Source of the DNA: JAUVKT01 sp036350795
GTDB lineage: Bacteria > Bacteroidota > Bacteroidia > Bacteroidales > VadinHA17
Direction: 5' to 3'
Assembly (NCBI GenBank): GCA_036350795.1
Contig: JAZBNV010000028.1
Span: 7,843-71,842, forward strand
DNA length: 64,000 nt
The first letter of the stretch is position 1. Each line of letters opens with the position of its first letter. Both the position numbers and the translations under genes were made by a program. Below, piece by piece: positions 52,440 to 63,161 of this stretch. The notes under the pieces are model-generated. The model saw only the letters and a program-made list of their open reading frames with translations. It made no database searches and was not told the origin of the DNA.

Positions 52440-54239
52440 ATGACCATTATTGAAAAGATACTTGCTGCCCACTCCAAACATGCAAGTGTTAAAGCAGGAG
52501 ATATTATTGATGTTGAAATAGACGCACGGGCTGCACGCGACTTCGGGGGAGCCAATGTTGTAAAGAATATCAGGGAATATGGCCTAGATATTGACGACAG
52601 CGAAAAGACCATGTTTACCTTCGATTGTAATCCGACAGGTTCGGATCAGAAATATGCTGTAAATCAGCATATATGTCGTCTGTTTGCCCGCGAAAAGGGT
52701 ATCAGGGTATATGATATTGATGCCGGCATTGGCACTCATATACTTATTGACGAAGGCTATGTTTACCCTGGAGCAACTGCTGTATCAACCGATTCGCATG
52801 CTAATATTCTTGGGGCTGTCGGAGCTTTTGGCCAGGGAATGGGCGATATGGATATTGCTGCATCATGGAACAAGGGTAAGGTCTGGTTCAAGGTTCCTGA
52901 AAGTGTTAAGATAATTCTAAAGGGCAGTGTGGGAGCAAATGTAATGGCAAAGGATATAGTGCTTAACCTTCTAAAGGAGTTTGGCGCAAATACTCTTCTT
53001 GGCTATTCAATAGAATTATATGGGGCGGCTATTGATTTGCTCGACCTGGATGACAGGATTACTATTGCATCGATGGCTACTGAGATGGGAGCTATTATTA
53101 TATTAATACCTCCAAACAAGCAGGTTGTAGACTACTGTATGAAACGCGCAAAAAGGAAATTTGAAGCTGTTTATGCAGATGATAATGCTGAATACACTAA
53201 GGTGTATGAGCTTGATGCAGCAACATTTGAGCCTATGGTTTCGAGACCTGGCAAACCGCATGATACGGTTGCAATACCTCTTGTAAAAGGAATAAAAATA
53301 GATTCCGCTTTTATCGGCAGCTGCACAAACGGCCGGATAGAGGATATGCGGGCCACTGCAAGGGTACTTGAAGGTAAAAAAGTGGCTCCGGGTGTCATTC
53401 TGAAAATAGTCCCGGCTACCGATGATGTATGGAAGCAGTGTCTTGATGAAGGTCTTATCGATATCTTCAAGAAAGCCGGTGCACTGGTTTCGAATGCCGG
53501 CTGTGCAGGATGTGCTGCCGGACAGGTTGGACAAAACGGTCCGGGCGAGATTACAATAAGTACCGGTAATCGTAATTTTCCGGGTAAGCAGGGTAAGGGT
53601 GATGTTTATCTTGCCTCTCCGTCAACAGTTGCTGCCTCAGCTATTGCCGGGGTAATTACCTCAGCAGACAGTATACCTGAAAAGGCTGCTCTGCCGCAAA
53701 TACCGCTTGCTCCGCCCGGGATAAAAACACGGGCAAAACGAAATACCGGGGCAGTCAAGCAGAAAATCTCAGGTCGCTGCTGGATAATCAATGAAGACAA
53801 TATTGATACCGATATGATCTTTCATAACAGGTACCTTGCAATTACCGATATAAACGAAATGGGACAGTATACCTTTGATAACCTGCCGGGCTATGAGAAT
53901 TTTGCCCGTGAAGCCAGGAAGGGAGATATTGTTTTTGCAGGTAAGAATTTCGGGTCAGGCTCTTCGCGTCAGCAGGCTGTCGACTGCTTCAGGGCACTGG
54001 GCATACAGGCTATAGTTGCAGAATCATTTGGTGCTATATACGAACGAAATGCAATTAATGCAGCATTCCCCCTGCTTAGCTATTCATCTCTTGGCGAACT
54101 TGAGCTAAAAACAGGCGACGAGGTATCGCTGGATTTAAAAACAGGAGAACTGCTGAATAATACAAACATGAAGAAAATTTATATTAACCCCTTCAGTGAG
54201 GTTCAGATGGATATCTACATGAACGGGGGTCTTTTATAG
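52440..54239 (+). CDS. Aconitase-superfamily hydro-lyase, fused large and small domains (first copy)
   Basis: The 599-residue protein joins a catalytic [4Fe-4S] large domain (about 1-410) and a swivel small domain (about 440-599), which are separate LeuC and LeuD subunits in many bacteria. Cluster cysteines are in GSCTNGRIEDM and in GCAGCAAG. Other motifs are DSHANILGA, STGNRNFPG, and in the swivel IDTDMIFHNRYL and GSGSSRQQAVDC. The family includes aconitase, homoaconitase, isopropylmalate and dimethylmalate dehydratases. Swivel residues differ from typical LeuD, and no leuA or leuB lies nearby. The substrate is thus unassigned. ATG 52440 gives MTIIEKILAAHS, a family-typical start. Confidence 0.88.
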   Translation: MTIIEKILAAHSKHASVKAGDIIDVEIDARAARDFGGANVVKNIREYGLDIDDSEKTMFTFDCNPTGSDQKYAVNQHICRLFAREKGIRVYDIDAGIGTHILIDEGYVYPGATAVSTDSHANILGAVGAFGQGMGDMDIAASWNKGKVWFKVPESVKIILKGSVGANVMAKDIVLNLLKEFGANTLLGYSIELYGAAIDLLDLDDRITIASMATEMGAIIILIPPNKQVVDYCMKRAKRKFEAVYADDNAEYTKVYELDAATFEPMVSRPGKPHDTVAIPLVKGIKIDSAFIGSCTNGRIEDMRATARVLEGKKVAPGVILKIVPATDDVWKQCLDEGLIDIFKKAGALVSNAGCAGCAAGQVGQNGPGEITISTGNRNFPGKQGKGDVYLASPSTVAASAIAGVITSADSIPEKAALPQIPLAPPGIKTRAKRNTGAVKQKISGRCWIINEDNIDTDMIFHNRYLAITDINEMGQYTFDNLPGYENFAREARKGDIVFAGKNFGSGSSRQQAVDCFRALGIQAIVAESFGAIYERNAINAAFPLLSYSSLGELELKTGDEVSLDLKTGELLNNTNMKKIYINPFSEVQMDIYMNGGLL

Positions 54240-54263
54240 TATTACCAATAAATTAATTATCCA

Positions 54264-56045
54264 ATGTCAGCAAGAACCTTTGTCGAAAAAATTTTCAATG
54301 CACCTGCCGGAACAATAGTATTTGCCAGGCCGGATATTGTCCTAACACACGATAATACAGCCAGTATCTTTAACACTTTCACAAAAATGAAGGGTGAAAA
54401 AGTGTTTGATCCCGATCAGTTGCTGATTGTGCTCGATCATAATGCTCCTCCCACCAGTGCGAAACTGGCCACGCAATACCAGGATATCAGGAATATCGTG
54501 GCAAAACAGTCAATAAATAAATTCTATGATGTAGGCAAGGGTATCTGCCACCAGATAATGTCGTACCATGCCAGGCCTGGAATGATAATAGTGGGCAGCG
54601 ACAGCCATACCTGTACAGCAGGGGCTTTCAATGCCATGGCCGCCGGAATAGACAGGACCGAGTCGGCAGGCATCTGGAAAAGAGGAGAGACATGGTTCAG
54701 GGTACCCGAAAGCATGAAGATTACCCTGAACGGCAGTTTGCAGGAGGGAGTATTTGCAAAGGATCTCTCTCTCTTTATTATAGGTTTGATAAAATCTGAC
54801 GGGGCAAATTATATGTCTATCGAGTACCATGGCGAAGGAGTTAAAACCCTCGGTATTTCTGATCGCATGACACTTGCCAACCTGGCTTCGGAGATGGGAG
54901 CAAAAAATGCTGTTTTCCCGGCCGACGAGGTACTTGAGGATTTCCTGGGAGAAAGACCGGCAAATGCAGTGTGGGCTGATAAAGATGCACACTACCATAC
55001 AGAAATTACAATCGACATGGATTCAATTCCGCCACTTGTAGCGGCACCGCATCATGTTGATAATGTTAAAACGGTCAGTGATGTTGAAGGTATCGAGGTA
55101 CACCAGGGACTTATCGGAACCTGCACAAATGGTCGCATCGAAGATCTCAGGGAAGCGAACAGGATACTCAGGGGCACTAAGGTTAAAGAAGGATTCCAGC
55201 TGCTGGTTATACCCGCTTCCCAGAAGATATACCTTCAGGCTATTGAGGAGGGCATAGTAAATGATATGATTGAGGCAGGAGCAAATATCCTTGCCCCCAG
55301 CTGTGGACCCTGCCTTGGAACAGGTCAGGGGATACCTGCCGATGGTGCCAGGGTAATTTCCACTGCCAACAGAAATTTTCTGGGGCGCATGGGAAATAAG
55401 GAAGCTGAGATTTACCTGGCATCACCTGCTACGGTAGCTATGTCGGCCATCTATGGAAAGATAAGCGATCCCAGGGGAAGAAGCTATAAAGACAGTTTTG
55501 ATTTCGGAACAACAGGAGACACAGGTGACAGCGGTGTAATCACTGACGACAGGTTAAAGGGAAATGTGTGGGACTATACCGACGTTCACAATATGAACAC
55601 CGACCAGATGTTTGCCGGCAACCTTACCTATAACATACTCAGCTCCGATGCAGATGCAATTATGCCCCACCTCTTCAAGGGCTTTGATGAAAGCTTCAGC
55701 GACAGGGTGGCTGCCGGACAGATGATCCTGGCCGGTGAGAACTTTGGTTGCGGCTCTTCGCGCGAGCATCCTGCAGTTGGACTGGCGAATGCCGGGATTA
55801 ATGCCGTTATTGTAAAATCCGTAAACCGGATATTCTATCGCTCGGCAATAAACCAGGGACTGCCTCTGATTGTGCTTCCTGAAGCAGTTGATGCCTATAA
55901 ACCCGGAGATAAAGTGCTTATCGATTTTTCTTCAGGTACAGTTATGGTAGGAGATCATACAATCAGGTTTGAACCACTGCCTGACAAGCTGAATGAGATA
56001 ATCAGGAAGAAAGGACTGGTTAACTGGATATCTGAATCATCATAG
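54264..56045 (+). CDS. Aconitase-superfamily hydro-lyase, fused large and small domains (second copy)
   Basis: The 593-residue protein has the same fused arrangement as its neighbour but is clearly different in sequence. Cluster motifs are GTCTNGRIEDL and SCGPCLGTGQG. It shows VGSDSHTCTAGAFNAMAAGID and STANRNFLGRMGN (quoted in part), and a swivel with MNTDQMFAGNLTYNIL and GENFGCGSSREHPA. It resembles the LeuC/homoaconitase branch more closely than the first copy does. The 24-base gap means the two are cotranscribed. They may act on two substrates of one pathway, or assemble together. Confidence 0.88.
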   Translation: MSARTFVEKIFNAPAGTIVFARPDIVLTHDNTASIFNTFTKMKGEKVFDPDQLLIVLDHNAPPTSAKLATQYQDIRNIVAKQSINKFYDVGKGICHQIMSYHARPGMIIVGSDSHTCTAGAFNAMAAGIDRTESAGIWKRGETWFRVPESMKITLNGSLQEGVFAKDLSLFIIGLIKSDGANYMSIEYHGEGVKTLGISDRMTLANLASEMGAKNAVFPADEVLEDFLGERPANAVWADKDAHYHTEITIDMDSIPPLVAAPHHVDNVKTVSDVEGIEVHQGLIGTCTNGRIEDLREANRILRGTKVKEGFQLLVIPASQKIYLQAIEEGIVNDMIEAGANILAPSCGPCLGTGQGIPADGARVISTANRNFLGRMGNKEAEIYLASPATVAMSAIYGKISDPRGRSYKDSFDFGTTGDTGDSGVITDDRLKGNVWDYTDVHNMNTDQMFAGNLTYNILSSDADAIMPHLFKGFDESFSDRVAAGQMILAGENFGCGSSREHPAVGLANAGINAVIVKSVNRIFYRSAINQGLPLIVLPEAVDAYKPGDKVLIDFSSGTVMVGDHTIRFEPLPDKLNEIIRKKGLVNWISESS

Positions 56046-56050
56046 GCATC

Positions 56051-59000
56051 CTATCTGATAATAACTAATCTTCTGTTATAAGTTCCATTTTTAGTTTCTA
56101 TTCGTAAAATATAAACTCCTTCAGCAGTATCGGCTATAGAAATCTCATTATATCCGGAAGTAAAAGCTACATCCTTTCTGGAAATTACCCTGTTACCCTG
56201 TAATCCGATAAGCGTTACTTTACCTATATTTTCGGTATTAATACCTTTAATATAGATTAGCTCTGAGGCGGGATTAGGATATATTGCAAATCCAGATAGC
56301 ATATCAGGCTGGTTTATGCCTGTAGCAAGAACCTCGGTAGTGATTTCTATGCCTGATACAGTAGCCAGAATAGAAATTGAGTCAGCAACAGGTGTTAGTA
56401 TTAAGAGTGGATTAGCCGGATCCATCGGCAGGCCTTTATAGTCAACAATAAACTTATATTCATCATTCGGAAGTCCTTTAAATTCAAAGTAGCCACTTTC
56501 ATCTGTGATATCATAAGCTTCCACCTGGCCACTTGAGTTATTGACAAGGTAAACCAGGATTCCCGCCATTGAAGCAGAGCCCGCCTTGCTTTCTCCAAAT
56601 GTTACAACAGTATTGCCTTTACCGCTTCCTTCAACTACATTGCCATTTATTGTTCCATCCCCGCTGCCTTCGCCGGGTTTGGCTACCAGGTTAATATCCT
56701 GGTTGCTTAAATCAGAGTTTACTGTTACATAGCTTGCATTATAGAGGTCCGGTACATCTCCCAGGTATGTTGGAAGAAATTCAGGGTATTCATCAGGATC
56801 AGGATAGAATCTTACAGTGTATTCGTCCTCAGTAAGGTTATTAAAAGTATAACTGTTGGTTCCGATAATACCAATTAACTGTTCATAGTTATACGATCCT
56901 GCCCTGTAAAGGGCTGCATAGCCCTTGCTTACTTCTGAGATGCCATTGTCTTCAAAAATATTACCACTTAATGAGTATACAAGAGCAGCAGCATTAATTG
57001 ATATTTCCCTATCAACTGAATTAAGTTCAGCGTCAGTTATTGTAAGAAGTACCTCATAAGTGCCAATATCATTAAAAGTATGTACAGGGCTTTGCTCCGT
57101 GCTGACCTCACCATCGCCAAAACTCCAGTCGAAGGAGTAGGGTGAAGTACCACCGCTTACGCTAACTGTAAAGTCAATTTCCAGGGGGACACTTCCACTG
57201 AGCTGACTTGCATTTATAAGAGCCCGCAGCGGAGCTATTCCCTCTTCAGCTGTTCCAGACAGAGTAATAGTAATTGTATCTTCGTCGGTGTCATTTGATG
57301 CTATTCTATAACTGGCTGATTTACTACCTGCAAACAGCGGTGAAAACCATATAGAATCTGTTACACTTTCGCCGCCTGCAAGTGTTCCGTTAAAACCTTT
57401 ATAAACGAATTCATACATATCTCTGCCCAATATTGCAGTGCTGCTTACAGTAAGGTCTGAAGTCTCGGTATTGGTCAGGGTAATAAGCATCAGGGATTCT
57501 TCTCCGACACTTATATTCCCAAAGTCGATGCCTGCTTCAGAAACAGCCAGGTTCCTTTCAACAGATGTTCCCATAAGACTGATAACCATGGGATTGGAAT
57601 ATGTGGAATTGGAGTAGATATTTATACTTGCAGTACAATCATCTGCAATTGTTGGGTTGAAAGTTACCTCAACTTCGCACGATTCTCCGGGAGCTATGGA
57701 GGTGCAACTCTGACTTATTGAAAACTGGTCAGCATTTACACCCGTTAGTGTAATGTTGGAAATTGTAAGATCCAGGTCACCTACGCTACGAATCATAAAA
57801 CTTTTTGTGGACGACTGGTTCATATCAAGATAAGCATAATCCAGAGTGTAAGTGCTTGCTGTAATTAAGGCCCTTGGATACTGGCCGTTTCCGCTTAGCC
57901 TTACCTGCTTATATGGATTTAGTGCATCATTGGACGTGATATTGAGGTAAGAAGTTTGTGCTCCTGTCTTCCTGGGATAAAAGTCGATTATTGCCTCGCA
58001 TTGTTCGCCAGGGGCAAGAATGCCACAATCCTGGGATACAAGTGAAAAATCTGTGGGGAATTCATAGCCAAACATTTCATATTTTACATTCACGTCAGAA
58101 ATGATTAGATCTACCTCACCTTCGTTGGATATTTCTACTGTATCCCGCACATGAGTATAAGGAGTAACTGTACCAAGATTTACAGATTCCGGATTTACAT
58201 TCAAGCCCGGAGATGGGGTCCTGGCAAATACCGGAATATCCATAAACAATCTTGAGTTGCTGGTAAAATATATTCTCAGGTAGCTTGAAACGGCCAGCAT
58301 TTCCTTTGGTGCAAAAGTTATAGTCAGCGAGTCTTTTATGCCTTGATATAACACAAAACCTGGTTTACTGATAATGAATCCCCTGGGATCAAGAACCCTG
58401 ACCGAATCTATCAGTATCCTGTTGGCCATATCATTTAATAATGTAAGTTGAATGGTTTTTGATGAATCAAGCTTTACAAGTCCGAAGTCAAGAGTGTCCC
58501 TGTCCACAGTAAAATACTCTATTGCAGGACGCAGGGCATATTTTACCATACCCTGGTTCTCGTAGAGCAGGTGGATATTGCCATACTCATCCCCGTCCAT
58601 GTCAAGCGATAAATCCCAACCTGTAGCTTCCTTTTCAATTGTCTGCTTAATCCATGGACCTGCAATATTAGTTCCATACCTTAGTTCTCCCGTGGGTTGA
58701 TGGAAATATGAAACATGTACCGATCCGTTATCATCTGCAACAATTGCATTAGCTCCACTCTGGTTAGCACCGATATCTATCTGTTGGACTTTCCAGCTTG
58801 TTCCATCTTTCCAGGCATATTTAATATTCTCCTTTCCATCCCCATTTGTGCCTCCCGGGTATATAATATGTGGATTATTCTGGGCATCCACATCAATATC
58901 AAGCACCATCCCTTCCAGCTGGGCCCCTCTCCAGGCTTCTTCAATTACCTCATCCGCATTCCAGCTGCTTATTATAGTATCCTGGCTTTTCCTGTAGATT

Positions 59001-62000
59001 GGTCCAATATTAATACCTATAAAACAGGTATGCGCAAAGCCATCGCTATCCAGAACCATATCAATATGATCATAACCTTCGGGATAAAATATGGAAGGAT
59101 AGGACCAGTCGTCTGCCATACAGTTTTGATACATAAATGGAGCAGTCCAGGCCGCACCTGGTGATTTCTGATAAAACATATGTATGTTATCACCAGGACT
59201 GAGATCAGCGGCAATGCTTGAAAAACCAGTGTCTGACAGTGCAATAATACTATTGTGCCAGATACCTGCATTCTTGTCTGTAAGGTAAAAAAGCCGGCTA
59301 TCTGGCCTCTTGTCGTATATATTATCCGAATAGGCGATATGTATATTACCGCTTTTATCCATTAATATATCACTATCGCTAAATCCACTGACTGTATCAA
59401 GTAATTCATATTGCCAGATACCATCAGGTATTTTCGAGGCATACACTACAGAATCGGATGTTCCATACACTGCATGTACCTTACCATAGTCCTCTGCAAA
59501 CAAGGATGGCTCTTCTCCGATTCCGAGTTCTTCTCCAACCACAATTTTTACCTCGGTCACCTCATTTATAGTATTATTTGAAGGATCGGGATCAAAACCG
59601 GAACCACTGATTTCTGCTCTGAAATTCAGGTCTCCAATTTCATATGTTCTAAGATATATTTTTAAGATTGCTGCAGAATCATTCTTAAGAGCACCAATAT
59701 TCCAGGTCAGGCTCAGTCCTTCCTCACTTACATTTCCTTTATCAGCATTGAAACTTTCGAGCATCGCATTCACCGGTAAGAGGCATTGGACCATTGCGCT
59801 GAGTTCATTATCAGGTCCATCATTCGTGGCACTCAGTTCATATACAAGGGTTTTGCCCTTTGGAACAGGATCGGTTTTTTCTACCAGTTCAAGCATAAGA
59901 TCCACTCCCGGAGGCCTGTCCCAGATATAGATGTCCCCTTCATCATTCCTGTGATCTTCCCATACCACTCTTCCTTTCGATGTTCTTGGATTAAGCTGGT
60001 CACCTGCCTCAAGACATACAGGAACTATTTCACCGGAGTACGGATTGGTGAATTGGTATGCATAGATGTCCCAGGAGCCATTTTTGTCGTCCATATATAC
60101 AAGCTGACCGTCTGCGATGTGAGCGCCAGTCTGATTACTCCCATATCCCAGGTAAAGGCTCAAAATTGCATCAACATGGTGGAATGACCTGTACATGTAT
60201 AAATCCTTATCGCTTCCCCTTTCATCCGTCCATACAACAGTATAATCAAGTACATTCTTTACGTAAACGGAAGGCCTGGTCTGGTCTCCTGCTTCTTTAC
60301 AAATCTTAAACACTTCATCGGTATAAATATTATACCCGTAAATATCAGCATCACCATTCCTGTAATCTTCCCATACTACAATATGACCTGAGATTGACGG
60401 AAACGCCTGCCTTCCGGATGCAGAACAAATTACTTTTTCCTCAAGTGTAACAAGGTTAAACAGGTAAATATCATAGTCATCACCTCTCAGATCCGACCAT
60501 GTTACATAGGTACCTGATATCTCGGGTGAAGCCTGGAAGCCAGGTTCGTCACATACCGGTATATCACCCTGCCAAGGATAGTGAATGTAAATATCGGACT
60601 GACTCTCATTGTGATTTCTTGCATCTTCCCACACTATCCTTTCGCCTGATACCGCAGGCTCCGACTGGAACTCAGGATTCGTAACCAGCGCTATCTCCTT
60701 TCCCACATCCAGGTGGTACTCATAGATATCCTTATTTCCGTTTCTATCGTCCTGCCACACCACTATTTCTCCATCTATGTCAGGAAGTCTTTGTATGCCT
60801 GCCCCTGTAACAAGCGGTAGCTCGGTAAATGCAGGTACTGTAGTGATATCCTTTTCAAGCGGCTCACTCTTGTTCCCGGATTCATCAACTGCAAAAACTG
60901 CAAAGGGATAGGTTTTGCCCTGCTCCAGGTCCACAGCCTCATATTGTCTCAGGTAGTGCTGTGTACTGCCAATAGCTACACCATCCTTTTCAATCTCGTA
61001 TTTTGTTACACCAAAATCATCATCTGCAGGTACCCAGCTGAATAATGCAGATGTCTCGGTTGTTTCTTCAACAGTTATTGTGGCTTCGTTGGGCCATGTT
61101 GGTTCATGGTCAAGTGGCATTGTATAATCCAGGTGTCCGCCTGAAACCCATTGATCTGCAGCATCTCCTGCTTCAATATTAAAAGAATAGCTCTGTTGAC
61201 TAACAAGGCCTCTTATTGTTGTAAATAGAGAATCTCCTGATATAGTATAGCTTGGACCGTCAGTTTGAAGAATCCGATAATACGATATTCCATTATCATC
61301 AGTAGCACCCGGACTCCACCCAAGCCTTAAAGTTGTTCCGCTTGCTGCCACAGAATACAGGGATGCTCCATCCCAAACAGGTTCTTCATCATTATTCATT
61401 GTAATGTTGTCGGCTACTAAACCTGGATTCGTCCAGTTTCCTGATTCATCACCTGCCAGTACTTCAAAACTATTGCCGGTACTGTTTGGTACCAGTCCGC
61501 TTACCTGGTAACTGGTATTATCCTCAAGAACAAGCAGGGGCTCACCATTTACGATTACGGAATATAGAATTGGTCCCTTACTATCACCTGCTTCAGGCCA
61601 CGAAAGGTCGATTGTTGTGCCGGTATTATTGCTTAATGAAAGTTCTGACCCACCCGGCCATGAAGGAGGTGTTTTATCCGGGCAATCTTCATCGGATGTA
61701 TTATCAAAAATTTTAACACTTCCATTGAAGTATTTAATATAGTGACCATCAGCCTTAGTATAAACATCTTTCAGGCCTATTCCTGAACCTTGTTCAATAT
61801 CTCCTATATCCGGTCCTCCGGTTTTATAGAAATTGCAAGTTGGATCTGAAGAGGGCGTTTGATATATCCAGAGGAAATAGTCACCACAGGGACTGAACCT
61901 GAATGCTGCGGTTCCCCTGCTGCCTCCCGCTCTGATGATGTCCTGGTTTGTTTCAAGGTTTTTTACAATCAGTGTGTAGGTGCTCACGCCATAATTGTCT

Positions 62001-62683
62001 ATATTGGTTAATACCGCATGTGCAAATGAACGATCTCTTCTGTCAGGACTAAATCCCCACCCGGCAACGCTTTCACCGGCTGGTGATCCAATAATGTCTA
62101 CCCCGTTTACAACACTGTAAACAACACTTTGATCTTTAGTATCAAATACATAGAGTACGAGATTACCAACGCTTCCAATTGCACCGTACACAAGGTACTT
62201 TCCGTGAGGACTGAAACTGATCCTGGCCGAGCTTACATTGGTGGGACTTATAATTTGTGTGCCTGTAGCTTCCTCTCCTAAAACTGATGGATCGGGGTTA
62301 AGATTATAGAGCCAGACCCAGTGCCATCCGTTATGGTCCAGGCCATGAATTACAAATTTATCTTCGTCCGGACTGAATCCCCACCCCGAGGCAGGGTAGA
62401 GGCCCTGTAATATTTCTTTTGAATTTTCTTGAACAGATATTGAAACCTGGTTATTTATAGCAGAATGTACAACAACCTGGTACTTATTGTTTGCTGAATG
62501 AGCTTCGTTAACCGTTGCTCCCTGCTCAATTAATATTTCCTTAACTGAAGGGGCTTTGTAGCTGTCATATTCATTACAGCCACATTCTATTCCTGGACTT
62601 TGGGCAGAAGAGCCGAAAGTAAATACGAGAAAAATAACTATTGCACCGAAAAGAAGTTTGTAGCAGCAGGTTTTAGTTTTCAT
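56051..62683 (-). CDS. Giant multidomain T9SS surface protein (2210 residues)
   Basis: A signal peptide (cleavage near GSSAQS) is followed by a WD40-like segment (about 40-330), fibronectin-III-like domains (about 335-620), seven repeats with a (V/T)W-D-R-(N/G)...DIY core (about 630-925, WQDDRNGNKDIYEY first and WEDHRNDEGDIYIW last) that likely form a seven-bladed propeller, a DUF11-like domain (about 930-1040), a second propeller-like region (about 1050-1370), four ASH-type immunoglobulin-like domains (about 1380-1830), a PKD domain (about 1840-1925, FDWSFGDGE), two SdrD/CNA-B-like domains (about 1930-2110) and a type A T9SS sorting tail (FAIYPNPASELIYIKG). It is probably a surface adhesin or scaffold. 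No catalytic site was recognised. Confidence 0.9.
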   Translation of the reverse strand: MKTKTCCYKLLFGAIVIFLVFTFGSSAQSPGIECGCNEYDSYKAPSVKEILIEQGATVNEAHSANNKYQVVVHSAINNQVSISVQENSKEILQGLYPASGWGFSPDEDKFVIHGLDHNGWHWVWLYNLNPDPSVLGEEATGTQIISPTNVSSARISFSPHGKYLVYGAIGSVGNLVLYVFDTKDQSVVYSVVNGVDIIGSPAGESVAGWGFSPDRRDRSFAHAVLTNIDNYGVSTYTLIVKNLETNQDIIRAGGSRGTAAFRFSPCGDYFLWIYQTPSSDPTCNFYKTGGPDIGDIEQGSGIGLKDVYTKADGHYIKYFNGSVKIFDNTSDEDCPDKTPPSWPGGSELSLSNNTGTTIDLSWPEAGDSKGPILYSVIVNGEPLLVLEDNTSYQVSGLVPNSTGNSFEVLAGDESGNWTNPGLVADNITMNNDEEPVWDGASLYSVAASGTTLRLGWSPGATDDNGISYYRILQTDGPSYTISGDSLFTTIRGLVSQQSYSFNIEAGDAADQWVSGGHLDYTMPLDHEPTWPNEATITVEETTETSALFSWVPADDDFGVTKYEIEKDGVAIGSTQHYLRQYEAVDLEQGKTYPFAVFAVDESGNKSEPLEKDITTVPAFTELPLVTGAGIQRLPDIDGEIVVWQDDRNGNKDIYEYHLDVGKEIALVTNPEFQSEPAVSGERIVWEDARNHNESQSDIYIHYPWQGDIPVCDEPGFQASPEISGTYVTWSDLRGDDYDIYLFNLVTLEEKVICSASGRQAFPSISGHIVVWEDYRNGDADIYGYNIYTDEVFKICKEAGDQTRPSVYVKNVLDYTVVWTDERGSDKDLYMYRSFHHVDAILSLYLGYGSNQTGAHIADGQLVYMDDKNGSWDIYAYQFTNPYSGEIVPVCLEAGDQLNPRTSKGRVVWEDHRNDEGDIYIWDRPPGVDLMLELVEKTDPVPKGKTLVYELSATNDGPDNELSAMVQCLLPVNAMLESFNADKGNVSEEGLSLTWNIGALKNDSAAILKIYLRTYEIGDLNFRAEISGSGFDPDPSNNTINEVTEVKIVVGEELGIGEEPSLFAEDYGKVHAVYGTSDSVVYASKIPDGIWQYELLDTVSGFSDSDILMDKSGNIHIAYSDNIYDKRPDSRLFYLTDKNAGIWHNSIIALSDTGFSSIAADLSPGDNIHMFYQKSPGAAWTAPFMYQNCMADDWSYPSIFYPEGYDHIDMVLDSDGFAHTCFIGINIGPIYRKSQDTIISSWNADEVIEEAWRGAQLEGMVLDIDVDAQNNPHIIYPGGTNGDGKENIKYAWKDGTSWKVQQIDIGANQSGANAIVADDNGSVHVSYFHQPTGELRYGTNIAGPWIKQTIEKEATGWDLSLDMDGDEYGNIHLLYENQGMVKYALRPAIEYFTVDRDTLDFGLVKLDSSKTIQLTLLNDMANRILIDSVRVLDPRGFIISKPGFVLYQGIKDSLTITFAPKEMLAVSSYLRIYFTSNSRLFMDIPVFARTPSPGLNVNPESVNLGTVTPYTHVRDTVEISNEGEVDLIISDVNVKYEMFGYEFPTDFSLVSQDCGILAPGEQCEAIIDFYPRKTGAQTSYLNITSNDALNPYKQVRLSGNGQYPRALITASTYTLDYAYLDMNQSSTKSFMIRSVGDLDLTISNITLTGVNADQFSISQSCTSIAPGESCEVEVTFNPTIADDCTASINIYSNSTYSNPMVISLMGTSVERNLAVSEAGIDFGNISVGEESLMLITLTNTETSDLTVSSTAILGRDMYEFVYKGFNGTLAGGESVTDSIWFSPLFAGSKSASYRIASNDTDEDTITITLSGTAEEGIAPLRALINASQLSGSVPLEIDFTVSVSGGTSPYSFDWSFGDGEVSTEQSPVHTFNDIGTYEVLLTITDAELNSVDREISINAAALVYSLSGNIFEDNGISEVSKGYAALYRAGSYNYEQLIGIIGTNSYTFNNLTEDEYTVRFYPDPDEYPEFLPTYLGDVPDLYNASYVTVNSDLSNQDINLVAKPGEGSGDGTINGNVVEGSGKGNTVVTFGESKAGSASMAGILVYLVNNSSGQVEAYDITDESGYFEFKGLPNDEYKFIVDYKGLPMDPANPLLILTPVADSISILATVSGIEITTEVLATGINQPDMLSGFAIYPNPASELIYIKGINTENIGKVTLIGLQGNRVISRKDVAFTSGYNEISIADTAEGVYILRIETKNGTYNRRLVIIR

Positions 62684-63161
62684 GATATATCATTTTAATA
62701 TTATTCGCAAAGAGTAGTGCAGAGCCTGTTCAGATTTGCTTAAACTAAAAAGGCTTAAATATATATGATATAATAAGTTACACCCTGGAATAGCTCTTGT
62801 CAAGAAAAATACTAATTCAAAAAGCCCCTATGCTCATCTGTAGCATGCAAATGCTAATTCAATAAAATATCAGGAATACAAAAGGGGCATTTTGCCGGAA
62901 CTAAAGCTCTCTTTGCCTGGTTCCTCTAATCCATGATCAAATAGTTTGACGGGTTTATTATTTACCTTAATACCTCTAAGTCAATGTCAGGACCATAAAG
63001 ATTTATTTGGTCAGGAAAGCTTATTTATGCTTGATGTTATTCCAATATTTTCTTAACTTGTAACAAGATGCATGAAAAACAAAGAGGATAAACTACAGTT
63101 TTTCATATCTTCTTTGGCTTCTTTGAATAAGATCTGATTTTTTAACTCAAAAATTCTAAAA
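62684..63161. other. Intergenic region upstream of the giant surface protein
   Basis: No gene was found in this 478-base stretch. It contains an inverted repeat TAGCAT-GCAA-ATGCTA (62841-62856), a pair of direct repeats CTAATTCAA (62812-62820 and 62854-62862), and facing GCCCCT/AGGGGC elements (62824-62829 and 62883-62888). These cluster about 130-200 bases before the start of the giant gene and may hold its control sites. No exact TAnnTTTG box was seen next to either flanking gene. Confidence 0.35.

Noticed and set aside
58715..59164. 149-codon forward frame inside the giant surface protein gene
   Set aside because: The reverse gene runs unbroken for 2210 codons with recognisable domains on both sides. 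The forward frame shows no family pattern.
62775..62810. E. coli-like promoter on the reverse strand (TTGACA, 17 bases, TAACTT)
   Set aside because: Primary sigma factors of Bacteroidota use different boxes (TAnnTTTG), so this resemblance is most likely chance.
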